64,000 nucleotides of DNA, from the NCBI GenBank assembly GCA_021292105.1, contig CM037871.1, forward strand, positions 35,641,854 through 35,705,853, given 5' to 3'. A program made the translations under genes and the position numbers. The notes under the pieces are model-generated. The model ran no database searches and was not told where the DNA came from. It saw only the letters and a program-made list of their open reading frames with translations. This stretch comes from Anadara kagoshimensis. Taxonomy: Eukaryota > Mollusca > Bivalvia > Arcoida > Arcidae. Shown here in pieces: positions 1 to 12,100 of this stretch. Position 1 is the stretch's first letter. Every line of letters starts with the position of its first letter.

Positions 1-518
1 TTTGGTCACCTAATGCATTGTACAAATCTGCCCTTTCAAAATAATCCCATCGACAACTCTTCAAAGTTTTAAAATTTCAATGATTTGTATTCAATGCAAA
101 TATAATTAAAACAACTTTGACAATGAAATATTTTGAATAAAAAGTAAAATAAAACACATATGTGAAAAATAAATAAAGAAACGCTTTGTTTTGATGACGT
201 CAAGCACAATGATTGGATATGTCATCTGGTTGGTTAATATGTCGCGTGAGGCAGTACCAGACAAACTGGACAAGACAGAAAAATCTAGCACTGGTGTACG
301 AGGTACGAGAAAGGTTTGACTGGTATATGAAACCTCAAAGGACTGATCTTTGTATTGAAATATAGGCTGTGGAATTTAAATGCTGCAGGCAGAGCCTTAA
401 GAATGACCCTGTCCTGGAAGGCCTGTCACTGTCCAACAGGTCCTTTCACTCTTGCAACCAGTGTCAAGCCTAGTTCGTACTTACAGAATTTTGCCACCAT
501 TTTAGATTTGTTCTGAAG
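1..518. other. Sequence without recognised features
   Basis: AT-rich DNA. I see no exon with plausible splice borders, no tRNA-like block and no repeat. The short open frames look like chance. Confidence 0.5.
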
Positions 519-1499
519 CAGTGCTCCAGATAATTTTTGAGGCACAATTCTTCATGAAGCACAGATTTTTGTTGCAATGCTTAATATGGTTAAATCAATA
601 CTGAAAACCATCAATGTTTTCTTTAAATTAGAATTATGTTTTTTTCAAATATGTTATCTTGTTAATTTTTATTTTATTTGACTCGTTCTGCAAGGACAAA
701 TCATTAAAGCACTTCTCTAATTTACTGTAAACATGGTAATTTTTGTGGGATGGAAATTTTTGCTAAATTCAAAAATTAAAAGAAAAATCGCAAATATTAC
801 AATTACAGAATGTCAATTTTATCGCGGCTGCTTACATAAGTTTGATTCACAAACTGTAACATCAATAACTGATGTTTTTTTCTTAAATTTTGCATTTATG
901 CTTCTCCGTTCACATCGAGAATTATTTATTATTAACCATAGACAGAATGTGTTGGTGCTTTCAGTTGGATGTGCGCTATTTTAAAGAAGAACAGGAGACC
1001 TGTAAATAATTATCTCCCTTTTACATACCTAAACTACTATTTAGTATATCAATGTCATTGCCCTACTATATCCTCGACCGTCCGTGATTCGAGACTCTAA
1101 TAGAAAACGAACTAAATTTGCTAACGCAACAAGAATTTGAGAGCTGAAAAATAGACAACTGATTTTCTGGATAGTTTCACAGTAAATACCTAAATTTTGT
1201 CTTTAATGCATGAATCGTCACTGCAGAGACGATACTCGGGTATAATAACTGAAAACAAAAATGGCCTCGAATCTTAGGACGCTCTCGATTTTAGGACGGT
1301 CGACGATATATAATTTGAGTTTGTCTCGCTTGTCCATCAGGATGATTTACTATAAATTATAAAATACGCACAAAGTGACATTCTAATTCTTAACAAGCTT
1401 TTAGTTTTGCGTTCCAAGATGCATGGATTTTTAATTTAATGCATTTTTGTCCAAAAGATTTGCGTAATTACGCAATTACGCGCTCTATCTGGAGCACTG
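519..1499. mobile_element. Non-autonomous DNA transposon, about 0.98 kb, with target duplication
   Basis: The ends are inverted repeats: CAGTGCTCCAGATA at 519-532 and TATCTGGAGCACTG at 1486-1499. The 6-bp sequence CTGAAG directly flanks both sides (513-518 and 1500-1505) as a target-site duplication. No transposase frame is visible; the frame at 733-984 has no recognisable domain. The CAGTG...CACTG termini suggest a hAT-like element, although a 6-bp duplication is shorter than the usual 8 bp. The family assignment is inference; the borders are directly visible. Confidence 0.8.
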
Positions 1500-1689
1500 C
1501 TGAAGATAAATGAATGCAGATTTTAACTTTTGATGCTTTGTAGCAATGTTAATCATGGAATCAATAAGATTTGTCTACCATTACTGAAATCATTACCAAT
1601 CATTATTTCTTCCTTACCAATAATTATCAATAAATATCATAATTGTTATGATCTCCGATAAGAATGTATAACACTAGACTACCTTAAAT

Positions 1690-2000
1690 TATTGAAGATT
1701 TGTTGTAGCCTACAAGATATTTCACATCTAAACATCTCAATGCGTAAAGTGTTTGTATACAAATGTTGTATACAAGCAGTTATATAACAAAAATTGAAGG
1801 TGATTCTAATTTCTAAATTTGCTACAGAACATGTGGACTGAAGTTGGATTTGTCGTAGCCCACAATATATTCCACATCTTAAACATCTCAATCGGTATTT
1901 AGGGTTTGTATATAAATCATGCTCCATACAAGCATTTATATGACAAAGATTGGAGGTGATTCTAATTTCTAAATTTGCTACATGTGGACTGATTTGTTGG
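1690..2000. repeat. Two-copy tandem duplication, 156-bp period
   Basis: Two diverged copies of one unit lie head to tail. The block beginning TGATTCTAATTTCTAAATTT recurs at 1801 and 1957. The minus-strand open frame at 1679-2047 simply reads through both copies and shows a duplicated peptide, so I do not call it a gene. Confidence 0.75.
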
Positions 2001-2196
2001 ATATTTTTTACAGACAAAAGGATTGTATGTTTATGTGATTGTTTCATTTATTGCCAGTTGTTTATGTTGTAAACATTGAAGTCTTGTATCATATCAGTGA
2101 GATGGTTAAACATTGTCTAAATTTAGCAAATTGATAAAGAACAAAGGTATATAGAGTTGTGACAAAATACTGATATTTAAAATATAGCTAGGTTTT

Positions 2197-2503
2197 TGTT
2201 GTAGAATGTTGCTTAACATTCCATCAACTAGTTTTCAGCTAAATGCGATGAGAACTACTTTATTAATCTCTATGGATTAATCTATGAAGAAGTTCTTATA
2301 TGCATGTGAATTGTGAGTGTGTTTTGTGGTCTGCCTTGTACCAAAGCACACTTATGGTGACTTTAAGGTGCTAGCTCACTGAGTCAGTACTCGACAGACA
2401 AGCGTGCCACTCTCTCAGTCACATTATACTGACACCGGAAGAAAGAATAAACGTGAGAGACCCTGGATTTGTAGACTGATGTCTTATTTATTAGGCCACC
2501 CCA
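2197..2503 (-). mobile_element. tRNA-derived SINE, family B, degraded copy
   Basis: It begins GAATGTTGCTTAACATTCCATC and ends TGTCTTATTTATTAGGCCACC, matching the tail and the tRNA-like head of the better copies at 7849-8239 and 19664-20038. The head is on the right, so the element reads on the minus strand. No target duplication was found and the B-box region is partly deleted, so this is an old copy. Confidence 0.7.
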
Positions 2504-3462
2504 TCAATAGGTACATTATATATGTATCCATGTACATGATTGTACTAGTAAGTCATGGCACCCCTAGAAGCCTAGGTAAAATGTCAAGCTGGTATTGCGC
2601 TCAAAGTGACTTAAAATTTTGTAATCGCATCTCTATTACCCAAACCTATTTGGTGGAATTGGAGACATATTGTCAGTTGCTCTTGATTTTCACCTAAGTG
2701 ACCCAACTTCTATATAACACTAAAAAATCTATTTTAAGAAATGTTGACAATGAATCCAGTTTTCATTGTACAGGGCTCTGCAGTGTGAGTAAAACACAAA
2801 AGTAAAGCATTTGCTAGTAATTACTTGTAAATTTGAATTGTTTTATCATATTCACTTGCCCAAGGTTGATAGTAAAAAGTCAAATCCAGATTTTCCTTTC
2901 CGTTTTTACTCTTCAAGCTACATCCCTTAAGTGCTTAAAATCAGTACACTGCAATCTGTAATTTGTCAAGCGTTTGCATGATTAGGTTTTTAAGTGTTTA
3001 TTTCATTGCTACAAGCAGGAAACAAAGCCTGCAGAAGTCTTTGCTTTTCAACTCTGTGATTATGAATAAAAAATCAGAACCTTGAAAAGTCTACGGCTAG
3101 AAAGGGTTGCATATACGAGTGCCATTTCAAAAGAAATACTCTTAACTCTTGCATGTTATGGGTATAGCTAGCTAGTAAGCAGGTGTTTTACCTTTTCAGA
3201 GCAACTTGACTTGCTTCCCTAGTGGAACATGTTAATTATAATTTCCCGATTTTCAAAGTTTTTTGCTTTGCCTTTTGGATTGTGGTTTAGACGTGAACTT
3301 GATGTTTGGATTGTGGTTTGGACATGGACATTTGCAGCTTAGACTATCGTTGACAGCTATCTTTGGGTTGACACCATATTAAAATGCCGAATATACATTG
3401 GGTCAATTGCCTGTCCCCTTAACTTCAAAATTAAGCCCCATGTGTGAAGAAACTGTCAGTCT
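2504..3462. other. Sequence without recognised features
   Basis: AT-rich DNA with only short open frames. I found no exon, structured repeat or RNA gene. Confidence 0.5.
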
Positions 3463-3638
3463 ACAGTTAAACCTGCCATAAAGGTCACCTCTATATAACG
3501 GCCAAATGCTTACAAAGGCCAGTAGAATTGTATCCTAATTGTTCTTTATTCATTTTATTTGAACCTGTATATAAAGGCCACCTGTCCATAAGCCACTTTA
3601 CTGGTTCCCTTAGGTGGCCTTTATACATGTTTGACTGT
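3463..3638. mobile_element. MITE family A (CAGTCAAACCTG termini), copy 1
   Basis: About 176 bp with imperfect inverted ends: ACAGTTAAACCTGCC on the left and CATGTTTGACTGT on the right. Both ends contain variants of a 'rapidly repeated' AAAGGCCACCT block. The element shares its whole length with the copies at 11629, 54339, 57261 and 59010. The CAGT...ACTG ends and TA context fit the Tc1/mariner/pogo group. It has no coding capacity. Confidence 0.8.
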
Positions 3639-4054
3639 AGTTGAATCTTAGTTAAATTGTTGCTATAATATGTACATTTTATTGCCACTATAATATATAC
3701 ATATTACTGCCAAAATATGTGACAAGCAGATTTTTTTGCTGGCTAGTAAACATCTCTGGTTTACGAGCCAAGAGTCAGTAAAATATTGCAGTTGTAGATT
3801 CTAGTTGTAACTGATATTATTTTGTAGCCAGACAATAAAAAATATCTTGCCACATTGATCACTGTTTGATAATTTTGAGTTGCTTTGAAAATAGACATTT
3901 TGTATTTACAAATTAGCTTTGAACACCAAATGTAGGAAAAAGGATTTTTGATAAAAATGAGTCATTACTGCATCGGATATATATATTATTAGGTAGGAAA
4001 GTCCAAGTCTTTTCAGAGTAATATTGTGTATATATATATATGTATGGCTGTACT

Positions 4055-4281
4055 CAGGGCTCTTGCTGGGTCATTTTTGGGGCCGATATTCTGCCCCATT
4101 TACAATTTAAAATCGTATGGTTTTTTCAAAATCATTTTGCTAATTTTCACAATTTGAAAATTTCAGTTTTAAAATCAGTATATTTAGAGTTTTCTTTTTT
4201 ACAATTTTGGCTATTATGATGATTTTTTTCACAATTGCAAGGGTCCCGGCCCCATTCACAGAAAAGTGAGAGAGAGCCCTG
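4055..4281. mobile_element. hAT-like MITE with 5-bp target duplication
   Basis: The ends CAGGGCTCTTGC and GAGAGAGCCCTG are inverted repeats. The 5-bp GTACT flanks both sides (4050-4054 and 4282-4286). The interior carries paired CCCCATT and TTTTCACAATT blocks. A diverged relative lies at 60091-60316. CAGGG termini and a 5-bp duplication suggest a hAT-type element; the assignment is inferred. Confidence 0.75.
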
Positions 4282-4675
4282 GTACTGGTCAAATAAGTAC
4301 CAGTAGACTTAATGGAGTTATATCTGTTATTTACAAAAAATGAGACAATCCAATTACAGATGAAGTTGCATGATTTACGTTGCTGGCAGATTATATTTAC
4401 AGGTAACTGGAATAATACTTCAGGGAGAATTATTCACATTAATATTTCATGTATATATATTGTATGTACAGTATCTATATACTAAATGCCCCTGGTAGAT
4501 TTGAGTGACACATCAAATATTGATGTCATAATAATCATATTTCACAGTGTTTACCATTAACTACTGCTTTGCTTTATATTTTGTTTATCAATCTGTTCAA
4601 TGTCATATAAGCGTGTTTAAATTAGAATTATGCATTTATGGTAAAGTGCATTTTTTAAACTACACTATGAGTCAA

Positions 4676-5090
4676 AAGGAAACCAGTTTAAACCAAACTG
4701 GGTAAACTGAAAACCAGTCCAGACTAAATGTTGATTAAACTGAAAACCAGTCCAGACTAAATGTTGATTAAACTGAAAACCTGTCCAGACTAAATGTTGA
4801 TTAAACTGAAAACCTGTCCAGACTAAATGTTGATTAAACTGAAAACCTGTCCAGACTAAGGTAAAAATCTATATATTGACCAAGCCTTTTTAAAATTGAC
4901 AACCTGTTTAAATTAAACCAAGTATAAACTGAAAACCTGTCTAATCTTAACCAAGTATAAACTGATCACCTGTCTAATCTTAACCAAGTATAAACAGAAA
5001 ACCTGTCTAAACCAAGCCTTTTTAAAACTGAAAACCTCTCTAAAATAAACCATTTATAAACTGAGAAACTGTCTAAATAAAAGTTAACTT
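4676..5090. repeat. 33-bp tandem repeat, homogeneous core and decayed flank
   Basis: Units of 33 bp containing AAACTGAAAACCTGTCCAGA repeat about four times nearly perfectly at 4708-4860. They continue as diverged units with AACCAAGTATAAACTGA to about 5090. The period is a multiple of three, but stop codons occur within the unit, so it is not coding. Confidence 0.85.
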
Positions 5091-5099
5091 CTTGTCAGT

Positions 5100-5275
5100 G
5101 TTAATTCTCCAAAACTATAAAGCACTAATTTACAAAACTATGTTCAAAGCATCAATATTGATTTGAGATGGACATCTCATTAAACTGTGTTCGTTTGCTC
5201 TTTTTTCCTCAGAGTTATGGCCCTTTGAACATAAGATTAAATTGCAAAAAAGTACCTACTTTCATGGGATCCTTA
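5100..5275. repeat. Dispersed repeat fragment (CCAAAACTA ... GTTATGGCCCTTTGA type)
   Basis: This stretch matches 43735-43885 along its length, including TTCTCCAAAACTA near the start, AAGCATCAATATTGAT in the middle and GTTATGGCCCTTTGA near the end. It is non-coding. I infer an old non-autonomous element; no borders are clear. Confidence 0.65.
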
Positions 5276-6121
5276 TTCATTGTAGCTGTATTGTGACATT
5301 TAACATGTAATACATTAATTTAAACCCATAAAGACTTTGGGAAAGAAAGAATGGAGTTCGCTGATGTTCCACATGATCAACACCCCTTAATGTTTGTGTT
5401 GGGCCTTTTGAAAAATGTTGGAAAAGTTAATGTCACAAATATTCCCAGTTTTTTAAGGGTAAACATGAACTGATAGGATTCCATATTCAATGGAAATAAT
5501 AGTATCACAGAAATGTTATAAGGGGTATTATGATTGAGGTAGTGGCGAACCATATTGTCATCCTTTATTGCCAGGTGAGCCGCAGAATGACCCATTCAAC
5601 CACTGATTTAAAAATACCATTGTGTACATCAGTCATTAAGACATTTAAGTTTGGACAACCATGATATTGAAAAACAGCAGCATCTACATGAATAAATATG
5701 GTTGCCATGGTTATATAATTATAAAAAGCTTATGATAAGACAAAGAATGGATTTTAATTAAGCTAAATGGACATGCTATATCCTGATTTACACAGAATTT
5801 CTGGCTGTGTCATTACATAGTCCATTAGATATATTTATTAGGATGAGTCCATACTAAACAACATATTATCAATAATTAATGTTTTTGAATTTTATTTTAT
5901 TTTTGAAAATAATACCAGATTAAAGAATATGAACTTTTCCTGAATTTAGAGATGATGACTATGTTAATTTATCCAAAAAATTGTTTTAATTTTGTAAGTT
6001 TTTAAAATTTGAACACAAATATAATGTACACACAAATAACAATTAATTTAAAAATAAATTTCAATTGTTCTTTTTAAAATATAAACAGATTTCTATATGA
6101 ATTTTGTACTCTTAATGAAGG
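5276..6121. other. Sequence without recognised features
   Basis: Very AT-rich. The minus-strand open frame at 5377-5595 has no recognisable domain and no splice context, and is most likely chance. Confidence 0.5.
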
Positions 6122-6184
6122 AACACACACACACACACACACACGACCACACACACACACACACACACGCACACAAACACACAC
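6122..6184. repeat. (CA)n microsatellite, interrupted
   Basis: About 30 CA dinucleotides with small interruptions (GACC, GC, AA). Confidence 0.95.
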
Positions 6185-7090
6185 AGATGGGGGTAATGGG
6201 GTAATGATGATTTTTTTTAACCAGGTAACTTTTTTTCTTTATAAAGAGTCCAGTCATCCAATCAAGGAAATTTGTCCGTTTTATACTTAATTGAACTTTA
6301 AAGTTTCCACCGACTCAACATAGGAATTTTGTTTTTATTTATATACCTAAATTTAAATGATAAGTAAAAGAATGTGTGAACACAGGTAAATGTGTGAATA
6401 AGAACAGGTATGACTTGGGTTTTTTGTTATACCACTACAGTCATTATGATGTAGATAATCAGCTCCCCTTCAAGATAACCTCATAGCTGGGAAGTCCATG
6501 TGCTAATCAATGTGTGGTTGACATATTTGTTGTGGGAATGTTTCAGTAAATTTTTGAATGGATAGGTATTCCATAGGTATTCCAGATATGAGGTAGTGAT
6601 TGTACATTGTTGGTAGCTGTGATCAAATTATGCTAGGTATTTTTTTTTTCAGTGTATTACAGTTGTTTTAGAACTATTTTAAATTACAGGAAGTCATTTT
6701 GAAAGTACAATGTAGGTATTTATAAAATGTGTGTGTGTGTGTGTGTGTTACTAATACTTTTGTGTTAACCAATGAGGATATGTTTATCCTAAATTTTTGA
6801 AGTCAGAATTCCTATAATTTTTATTGACATTTTGTATTCATTTAGGTATAACATTTTTGATCACTCACTGTAAATTGATATGGGTGTATGTAAATTTAAA
6901 TGGGCTGGTGGTTTTATCCATTTTCTCACCATTAGTTCATTAGCCCATTAGGTATTGATTTTACTACTTGTTTGTTTCGTTTAGAGGACTATTTTTGTCA
7001 TATCTTGATGTTTTAGTCATATCTGAACATTTTAGTATTATCATTATCAGTAGATAAAAGTTCATTCATTCATTCTTTTATTTATTTCAT
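6185..7090. other. Mostly featureless; short (GT)n at 6728-6748
   Basis: AT-rich DNA. The only simple structure is a run of about ten GT dinucleotides at 6728-6748. No exon or mobile element was recognised. Confidence 0.5.
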
Positions 7091-7410
7091 CTACCACTAC
7101 GATAGCTTAGTTGGTATGGTACTCGCTTTATATGTGGGATGTCATGAGTTTGAACCCCATCCATGTCTGACAAAGACTTAAAGATCTATATATAGGTAGT
7201 GACTGGCATTTACAATTCATTTCACAGGTCCTTCTGAAGAGACATAAAAAACTGATGTCTGTGTCATGGCAGGTGTGGCCTGTTAAAGAACTCTCCCTAC
7301 ACATTGACCTGAGCACACTGCAAAGGTCAAAATTTTAGCCTTTTTACCTTTAGCTGGTGACATCTTGATACAAGTAAATATTCTTGGCTGGGATGTAAAA
7401 CCCAATTCGA
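7091..7410 (+). mobile_element. tRNA-derived SINE, family A
   Basis: The head resembles a tRNA: an A-box-like TAGCTTAGTTGG near 7103 and a B-box-like GAGTTTGAACCCC near 7146. The body contains GGTGACATCTTGATA and ends CTGGGATGTAAAACCC. It is collinear with the elements at 12101, 34229 and 36480, and partly with 47756. No convincing target duplication was seen, so it is older than the 34-kb and 36-kb copies. The minus-strand open frames across it are shadows. Confidence 0.85.
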
Positions 7411-7848
7411 TTATTTTTGGGAAAATCAAGTTTATTCTTTTGATGGTGCATTTATGTAATTGTTTGCAGACTGTTTTGGTATATTTTACAAGTAATGTAG
7501 AAGGATAAACTGGCAATGCATCCTTGGTTTATATCTCTTCAGCTGTAATTTATGGGGAAAAACATTTATATATATTGTTTCAGTTTTTAATATCGTATCT
7601 AGTATTATGTTCATTTTGTAAAAAGCTTTATTTCATTAAAAATGAAATTTTGAATCTACCTGACACTTAGATTATACATGTAAACGTAGATGTTTTGATT
7701 ACCGGTACTTTTCCATATTAACTTTTGTAGAAGTGCATGAAGGGGACTAGTACAAATGAGCATTGGGCCTTTAAGCTCATCTGTGCCAATGGCTCAGATG
7801 TGCTTATAATTGCTATAGTAAATTTGTATACTATGTGCCCTTTATCAG
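7411..7848. other. Sequence without recognised features
   Basis: AT-rich spacer between two SINEs. No feature was recognised. Confidence 0.5.
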
Positions 7849-8239
7849 TAAAAAGAGGCCGCAGTGAATAAGACGTTAGTCTACAAATCAAGATTCTCAC
7901 CGTTGTGAGTTCGAACCCCTCTCAGACCACATGTGCGAAAGTGAATTTTCCTTGCCGTTGGCCTTTACTGGTTCACCTGGTATCAGTATAATATGACTGA
8001 GGGAGTGGTACACTTGTCTGCTGCATACTGACTATGTGAGCTAGCGCGTTAAAGTTGCCCTGAGTGCACGCTAGTACAAGGCAGACCATAAAACACATTC
8101 GCATTTCACATGCATACACAAACTTGTTCATAGATTAATCCATAGAGATTAATGAAAAAGTGCTTGTCGCGAATAGCTGAAAAATTGCTGATGCGACATA
8201 AAGCAACATTCAACCAACCAACCAACCTTTATCAGTAAA
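7849..8239 (+). mobile_element. tRNA-derived SINE, family B, with perfect 14-bp target duplication
   Basis: CCTTTATCAGTAAA occurs at 7849-7862 and again at 8226-8239, a textbook target-site duplication from LINE-driven insertion. The head (AGGCCGCAGTGAATAAGACG ... GAGTTCGAACCCC) is tRNA-like with a clear B box. The body contains GGCCTTTACTGGTTCACC and GCTAGCGCGTTAAAGT. The tail is CAACATTCAACCAACCAACC. It matches copies at 2197, 19664 and 61357. The intact duplication suggests a fairly recent insertion. Confidence 0.9.
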
Positions 8240-8502
8240 CTTTTATCTCCAACAGTAACATTTTTGTTAGAACCAGCAAACCAGTGACAATAAAACATGA
8301 CTGGGATGTTTTCTGGTTTGAGAGGAGTTTTACTGAGTAAGTTTGTAAACAAAGCTAGTTTACTTTGTTTGATTTTTTATCCAACATCACAGTGACCTAT
8401 AATGTTTCAACCTGTAAACATTTCTGGACAAAGGAAAAGCCCAAGAAAGAATCTGAGACTTCATATATATTAATATATAAAACATTTTAACTTATTTTTA
8501 AG

Positions 8503-9481
8503 TTTTTAGCTCACCTGAGCCAAAGGCTCAGATGAGCTATTGCAATCTATCACCGTGCGTTGTCCGTCGTGCGTCGTCTGTCGTGTGTAAACTTTACATT
8601 TTAATCTTCTACTCCAAAACTACTGGGCCAAATTTGATGAAACTTGGCGATTATCATGCCTCTTAACAGCCTTTCAAAATTGTATTCGGGGTTTGGCCAC
8701 CGTTACTTAAAATAGCAAAAAGACAAAAAAATCTTCTTCTTTGAAACCAAAAGGTGCAGACAAATTTTGATGGATATTTAGATTCAGCATACCTGGGAAC
8801 ATTAAAATTGTGTTTTTCATGAAAATTGAACGAAAAATAGGTTACACGTTTTTTGCGTAAAATTATGTCATGTCCCTGTTTTTGACCTTTGATAAAAAAT
8901 GCTATTTTTTAAACATTTCAGGTGATAATGGCATGGGATTTTCAGTTAATTGTAGGTATTGACATGACGATCTGATACATAGATCAAGGTCATGGGTTCA
9001 AAGGTCAAGGTCAAAGATGCACAACTATTACCGTTATAGTTGATTATGTGCAAAACTATTAACTTTTGTATAGGCATACATATTAGAATATTGTAGGTAA
9101 TGGCACAATGGTCATTTTAATATATTAATAAAGGTCATGGGTTCAAAGGTCAAGGTCATAGATGAAAACAAGTACTGAAATGATAAATTATCCAAAAAAA
9201 CTATAAACTTTTTGTATAGGCATATATATTGGAATATTGTAGTTATTGGTCTAATGATAATTTTGATATATGAATAAAGGTCATGAGTTCAAAGGTCAAG
9301 GTCACAGATGCAAATTAATACTGAATTGGTTAATTGTCTTGAAAACTATAAATATTTTGTATAGGCATCTATGCTAGAATATTGTAGGTATTGGCCTAAT
9401 GATCATTTTGATATATGAATGAGGGTTATGGGTTCTAAGGTCAAGGTCACAGGTGAGCGTTAAGGCCCATGGGCCTCTTGT
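8503..9481 (+). mobile_element. Terminal-hairpin non-autonomous element, short core array
   Basis: The 5' end is a hairpin: AGCTCACCTGAGCC, a 3-base loop, then GGCTCAGATGAGCT. The 3' end holds the perfect palindrome GGCCCATGGGCC followed by TCTTG. TCACCTGAG near the left end and a GGTGAGC block near the right also form a subterminal inverted pair. The core has about three 145-bp units, each starting with the GGTCATGGGTTCAAAGGTCA motif. The same ends enclose about eight units at 26692-28650. There is no coding capacity. I infer a Helitron-like or pearl-like element, though the 3' end is not canonical CTRR. Confidence 0.8.
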
Positions 9482-10743
9482 TTACTTATAAATGTAACCG
9501 GCATAAAAGTTTGGGTGATGATGGTGATTGTGTGAAGCCTGGTTACTTAAGTGGCCCCTAGCATATTTAACGTCTGCATTTCAGACAAAGCAAATTGTTA
9601 TATTTTCATTTATAGTCCCTGCAATCTGTCTAAATTTAAAATGCACTGACATTTTTGCATTTGTCCATTTGTATTTAACAAGTTTTACTTCATTGTCTGC
9701 CATTATCAATAATATGATATAAACAAAGTGACTGCATCTCAGACACACTTTATTTTGGGTTAACAAATGTATGTGGATGACAAACACTTATGAGAAAAAG
9801 ATTATATTATAACCTGTTGAGTGTTGCTGAAAAGAAAATAATAGTCTTCAAACGTAATCGACTAATTTTTTATTTCGGCAGTATACTGTTATTTTGTTTA
9901 CACTTATATTGTATTGATCCTGCCATATCCTAATATACCGGTAATACTGCACACCCCTAGCAAAAACATATAAAACTCTACCAAGTTTGTGAAGCAGATT
10001 GTTCTTTGATGGATTTGGCTAGTGTAACATGCAATCAATACCCCTTAACATTTGTGCAGAATGTTTTGGAAAGCCTTTATGTTGCAAATGTCTTCAATAA
10101 CATCATTTCTACAGGAAAATCTCAAATGACGGGAAACCATATCCAATGGAAATACAGTAATAATTTTGCGCAATGTAAGGACATTTTGTAATATATGGCC
10201 CTAACTATTAAGCCATGAAATTTAAAAACCCAGTATACTAGTAGACCACCATTATTTTAACAGTGACAGAATGCTGCAGGCAGAAATTTCATATTTCCTG
10301 GAGTAATTGCCATCATCATTTTGACAAAATTCTGGCAAGGTAATTTACATTGTGGTATTTAGTGTTTCCAGGGATTTTGTTAAATTTCTTGAAAACTACC
10401 TTCTGTCTAAAATTTTGAAAATCAAAGTTCTGAGATCTAGCAAACTGCATTATGATATTTTGGCAATAGCTAGTATCTTTAATGCAAAGATACTACTATA
10501 TTATGGTATTGTCTGATATTTTGTGGGTAAGGACAAATAGATTTCATTTTTCAGTGCATCACTTGTTTTGTGAAATTTTAGTGTACAAATCGGAAAATTT
10601 TACTGGAAGTCATTTTCCCCTAGGGAAAACGTAACCTTCATTCAGTAGTAATTTTAAGCAAACAGAATCACTGGTTGCTAATGTTAGGCTTTTATCAAGG
10701 CTTGAAAAAATTTGATAAGGAAAAGTTATGATTTCTCAACATA
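9482..10743. other. Sequence without recognised features
   Basis: Small open frames occur on both strands at 9528-9787 and 10006-10191. They overlap one another, lack splice context and show no domain. No repeat was recognised. Confidence 0.45.
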
Positions 10744-11255
10744 CAGAGACGTGCAAAAAGTATTCAGTCACTTTGTAAAATCCTTCTTTATTTCATATAA
10801 AACTATGTGTATAAACAATTCTCAAAGTTTATTTCTTTGTCAATTTTCATAAAATTTTCACTGATAAATAAAAAATTAGTTGTAGTTTCTTTCACTAATT
10901 TTCAAGTTATTGTCCGTCTTATAACATTCAAGAAAACATAAGGTGAACAGCATGCTAAATATTTAACTGAGATATATATAAGCATGATTATATAGTAGAT
11001 TTCATTTTTTTTAAACAAATCTGTTGAATTTAAAATGTTTAACTATTGAAAACAACGAAATTACCTTTCTTATTATTTTTAGAACAAACTTCAACTAATT
11101 TTACATATAACTGAAAAAATCATGAAAATTGACAAAGAAATAATTTTTTTTGACAATTTTTTATATGAAATAAAGAAGGATTTTACAAAGTGACGGTTTT
11201 ATATGAAATAAAGAAGGATTTTACAAAGTGACCGAATACTTTTTGCACGTCTCTG
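10744..11255. mobile_element. 512-bp palindromic MITE with TA target duplication
   Basis: The left end starts CAGAGACGTGCAAAAAG and the right end finishes with its complement, CTTTTTGCACGTCTCTG. The inverted match extends over about 60 bp through TCCTTCTTTATTTCATATAA. TA flanks both ends (10742-10743 and 11256-11257), as in Tc1/mariner elements. The right arm carries an extra tandem copy of about 38 bp (ATATGAAATAAAGAAGGATT twice), so the arms are unequal. There is no transposase frame. Confidence 0.88.
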
Positions 11256-11628
11256 TACATTGTTTAGGTAAACATTACTATCTATTTATGTACTGCTGTG
11301 ATAGTCATGATGATACAGTTAATACTGAATAACAAAGCTACCATCTAATTAGGAAACACATTCTATAAACCTATCCTATATAATTTTATTGTTATTTGGA
11401 TTTGTTTTATGTCTATGCTTGCGATTAAGTGATTAGCAAGGCGTTTGATGACGTGAATCGATAATTTGAAATTCTCCCAGACAGCAGAGACTGTTAACTG
11501 ATTGGAACAAAGAATCACTGTAATCAGAGCTGAGTAATACTAATCAGAAAAGTTGTGATACCCGGAACAAGAGATCAAGGAGTTGCATGTATTGCCTTAA
11601 TAATAGTCTTTTATAAGATTTATTTAAA
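11256..11628. other. Sequence without recognised features
   Basis: Spacer between two MITEs. No feature was recognised. Confidence 0.5.
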
Positions 11629-11810
11629 CAGTCCAACCTGTCAATAAAGGCCACCCCAAGGTAACCAGTAAAAGTGGCCTTTATGGGCAGATGTCGTTTA
11701 TATACAGGTTCAAATAATATGAATAAAGAACAATTAGGATACAAGCTTGCCTTTCTAAACAGGTGGTCCTTATACATGTATAGAGGTGGCCCTCAACGCA
11801 GGTTTGACTG
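11629..11810. mobile_element. MITE family A, copy 2
   Basis: It starts CAGTCCAACCTGTC and ends GCAGGTTTGACTG, with the internal block AATATGAATAAAGAACAATT. About 182 bp, collinear with copies at 54339, 57261 and 59010. The open frame at 11544-11777 reads through it and is not a gene. Confidence 0.85.
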
Positions 11811-12100
11811 TATATAGAACTTTGATCCAAAGTCAAGGTTATCAAGTTTCAATCATAAATAGGGAGTGGGATTGATAATGTGTTTCGCCTGTAAATCACT
11901 CTCTTGTATGTCTTGCATATAAATCAAATGTATAACCTTTATCCAAAGTGTCAGAAGGTTATGGGTGGGTGGATTATTATTTATAACAATATCGGTATTA
12001 TGGTAACTAGTCATTAACACAATCTTCAATTTCATAATAATAATATAATTGTATAATCAATTTTTGTAGTATGATCCATGTTAAATCTATATGCCTATCA

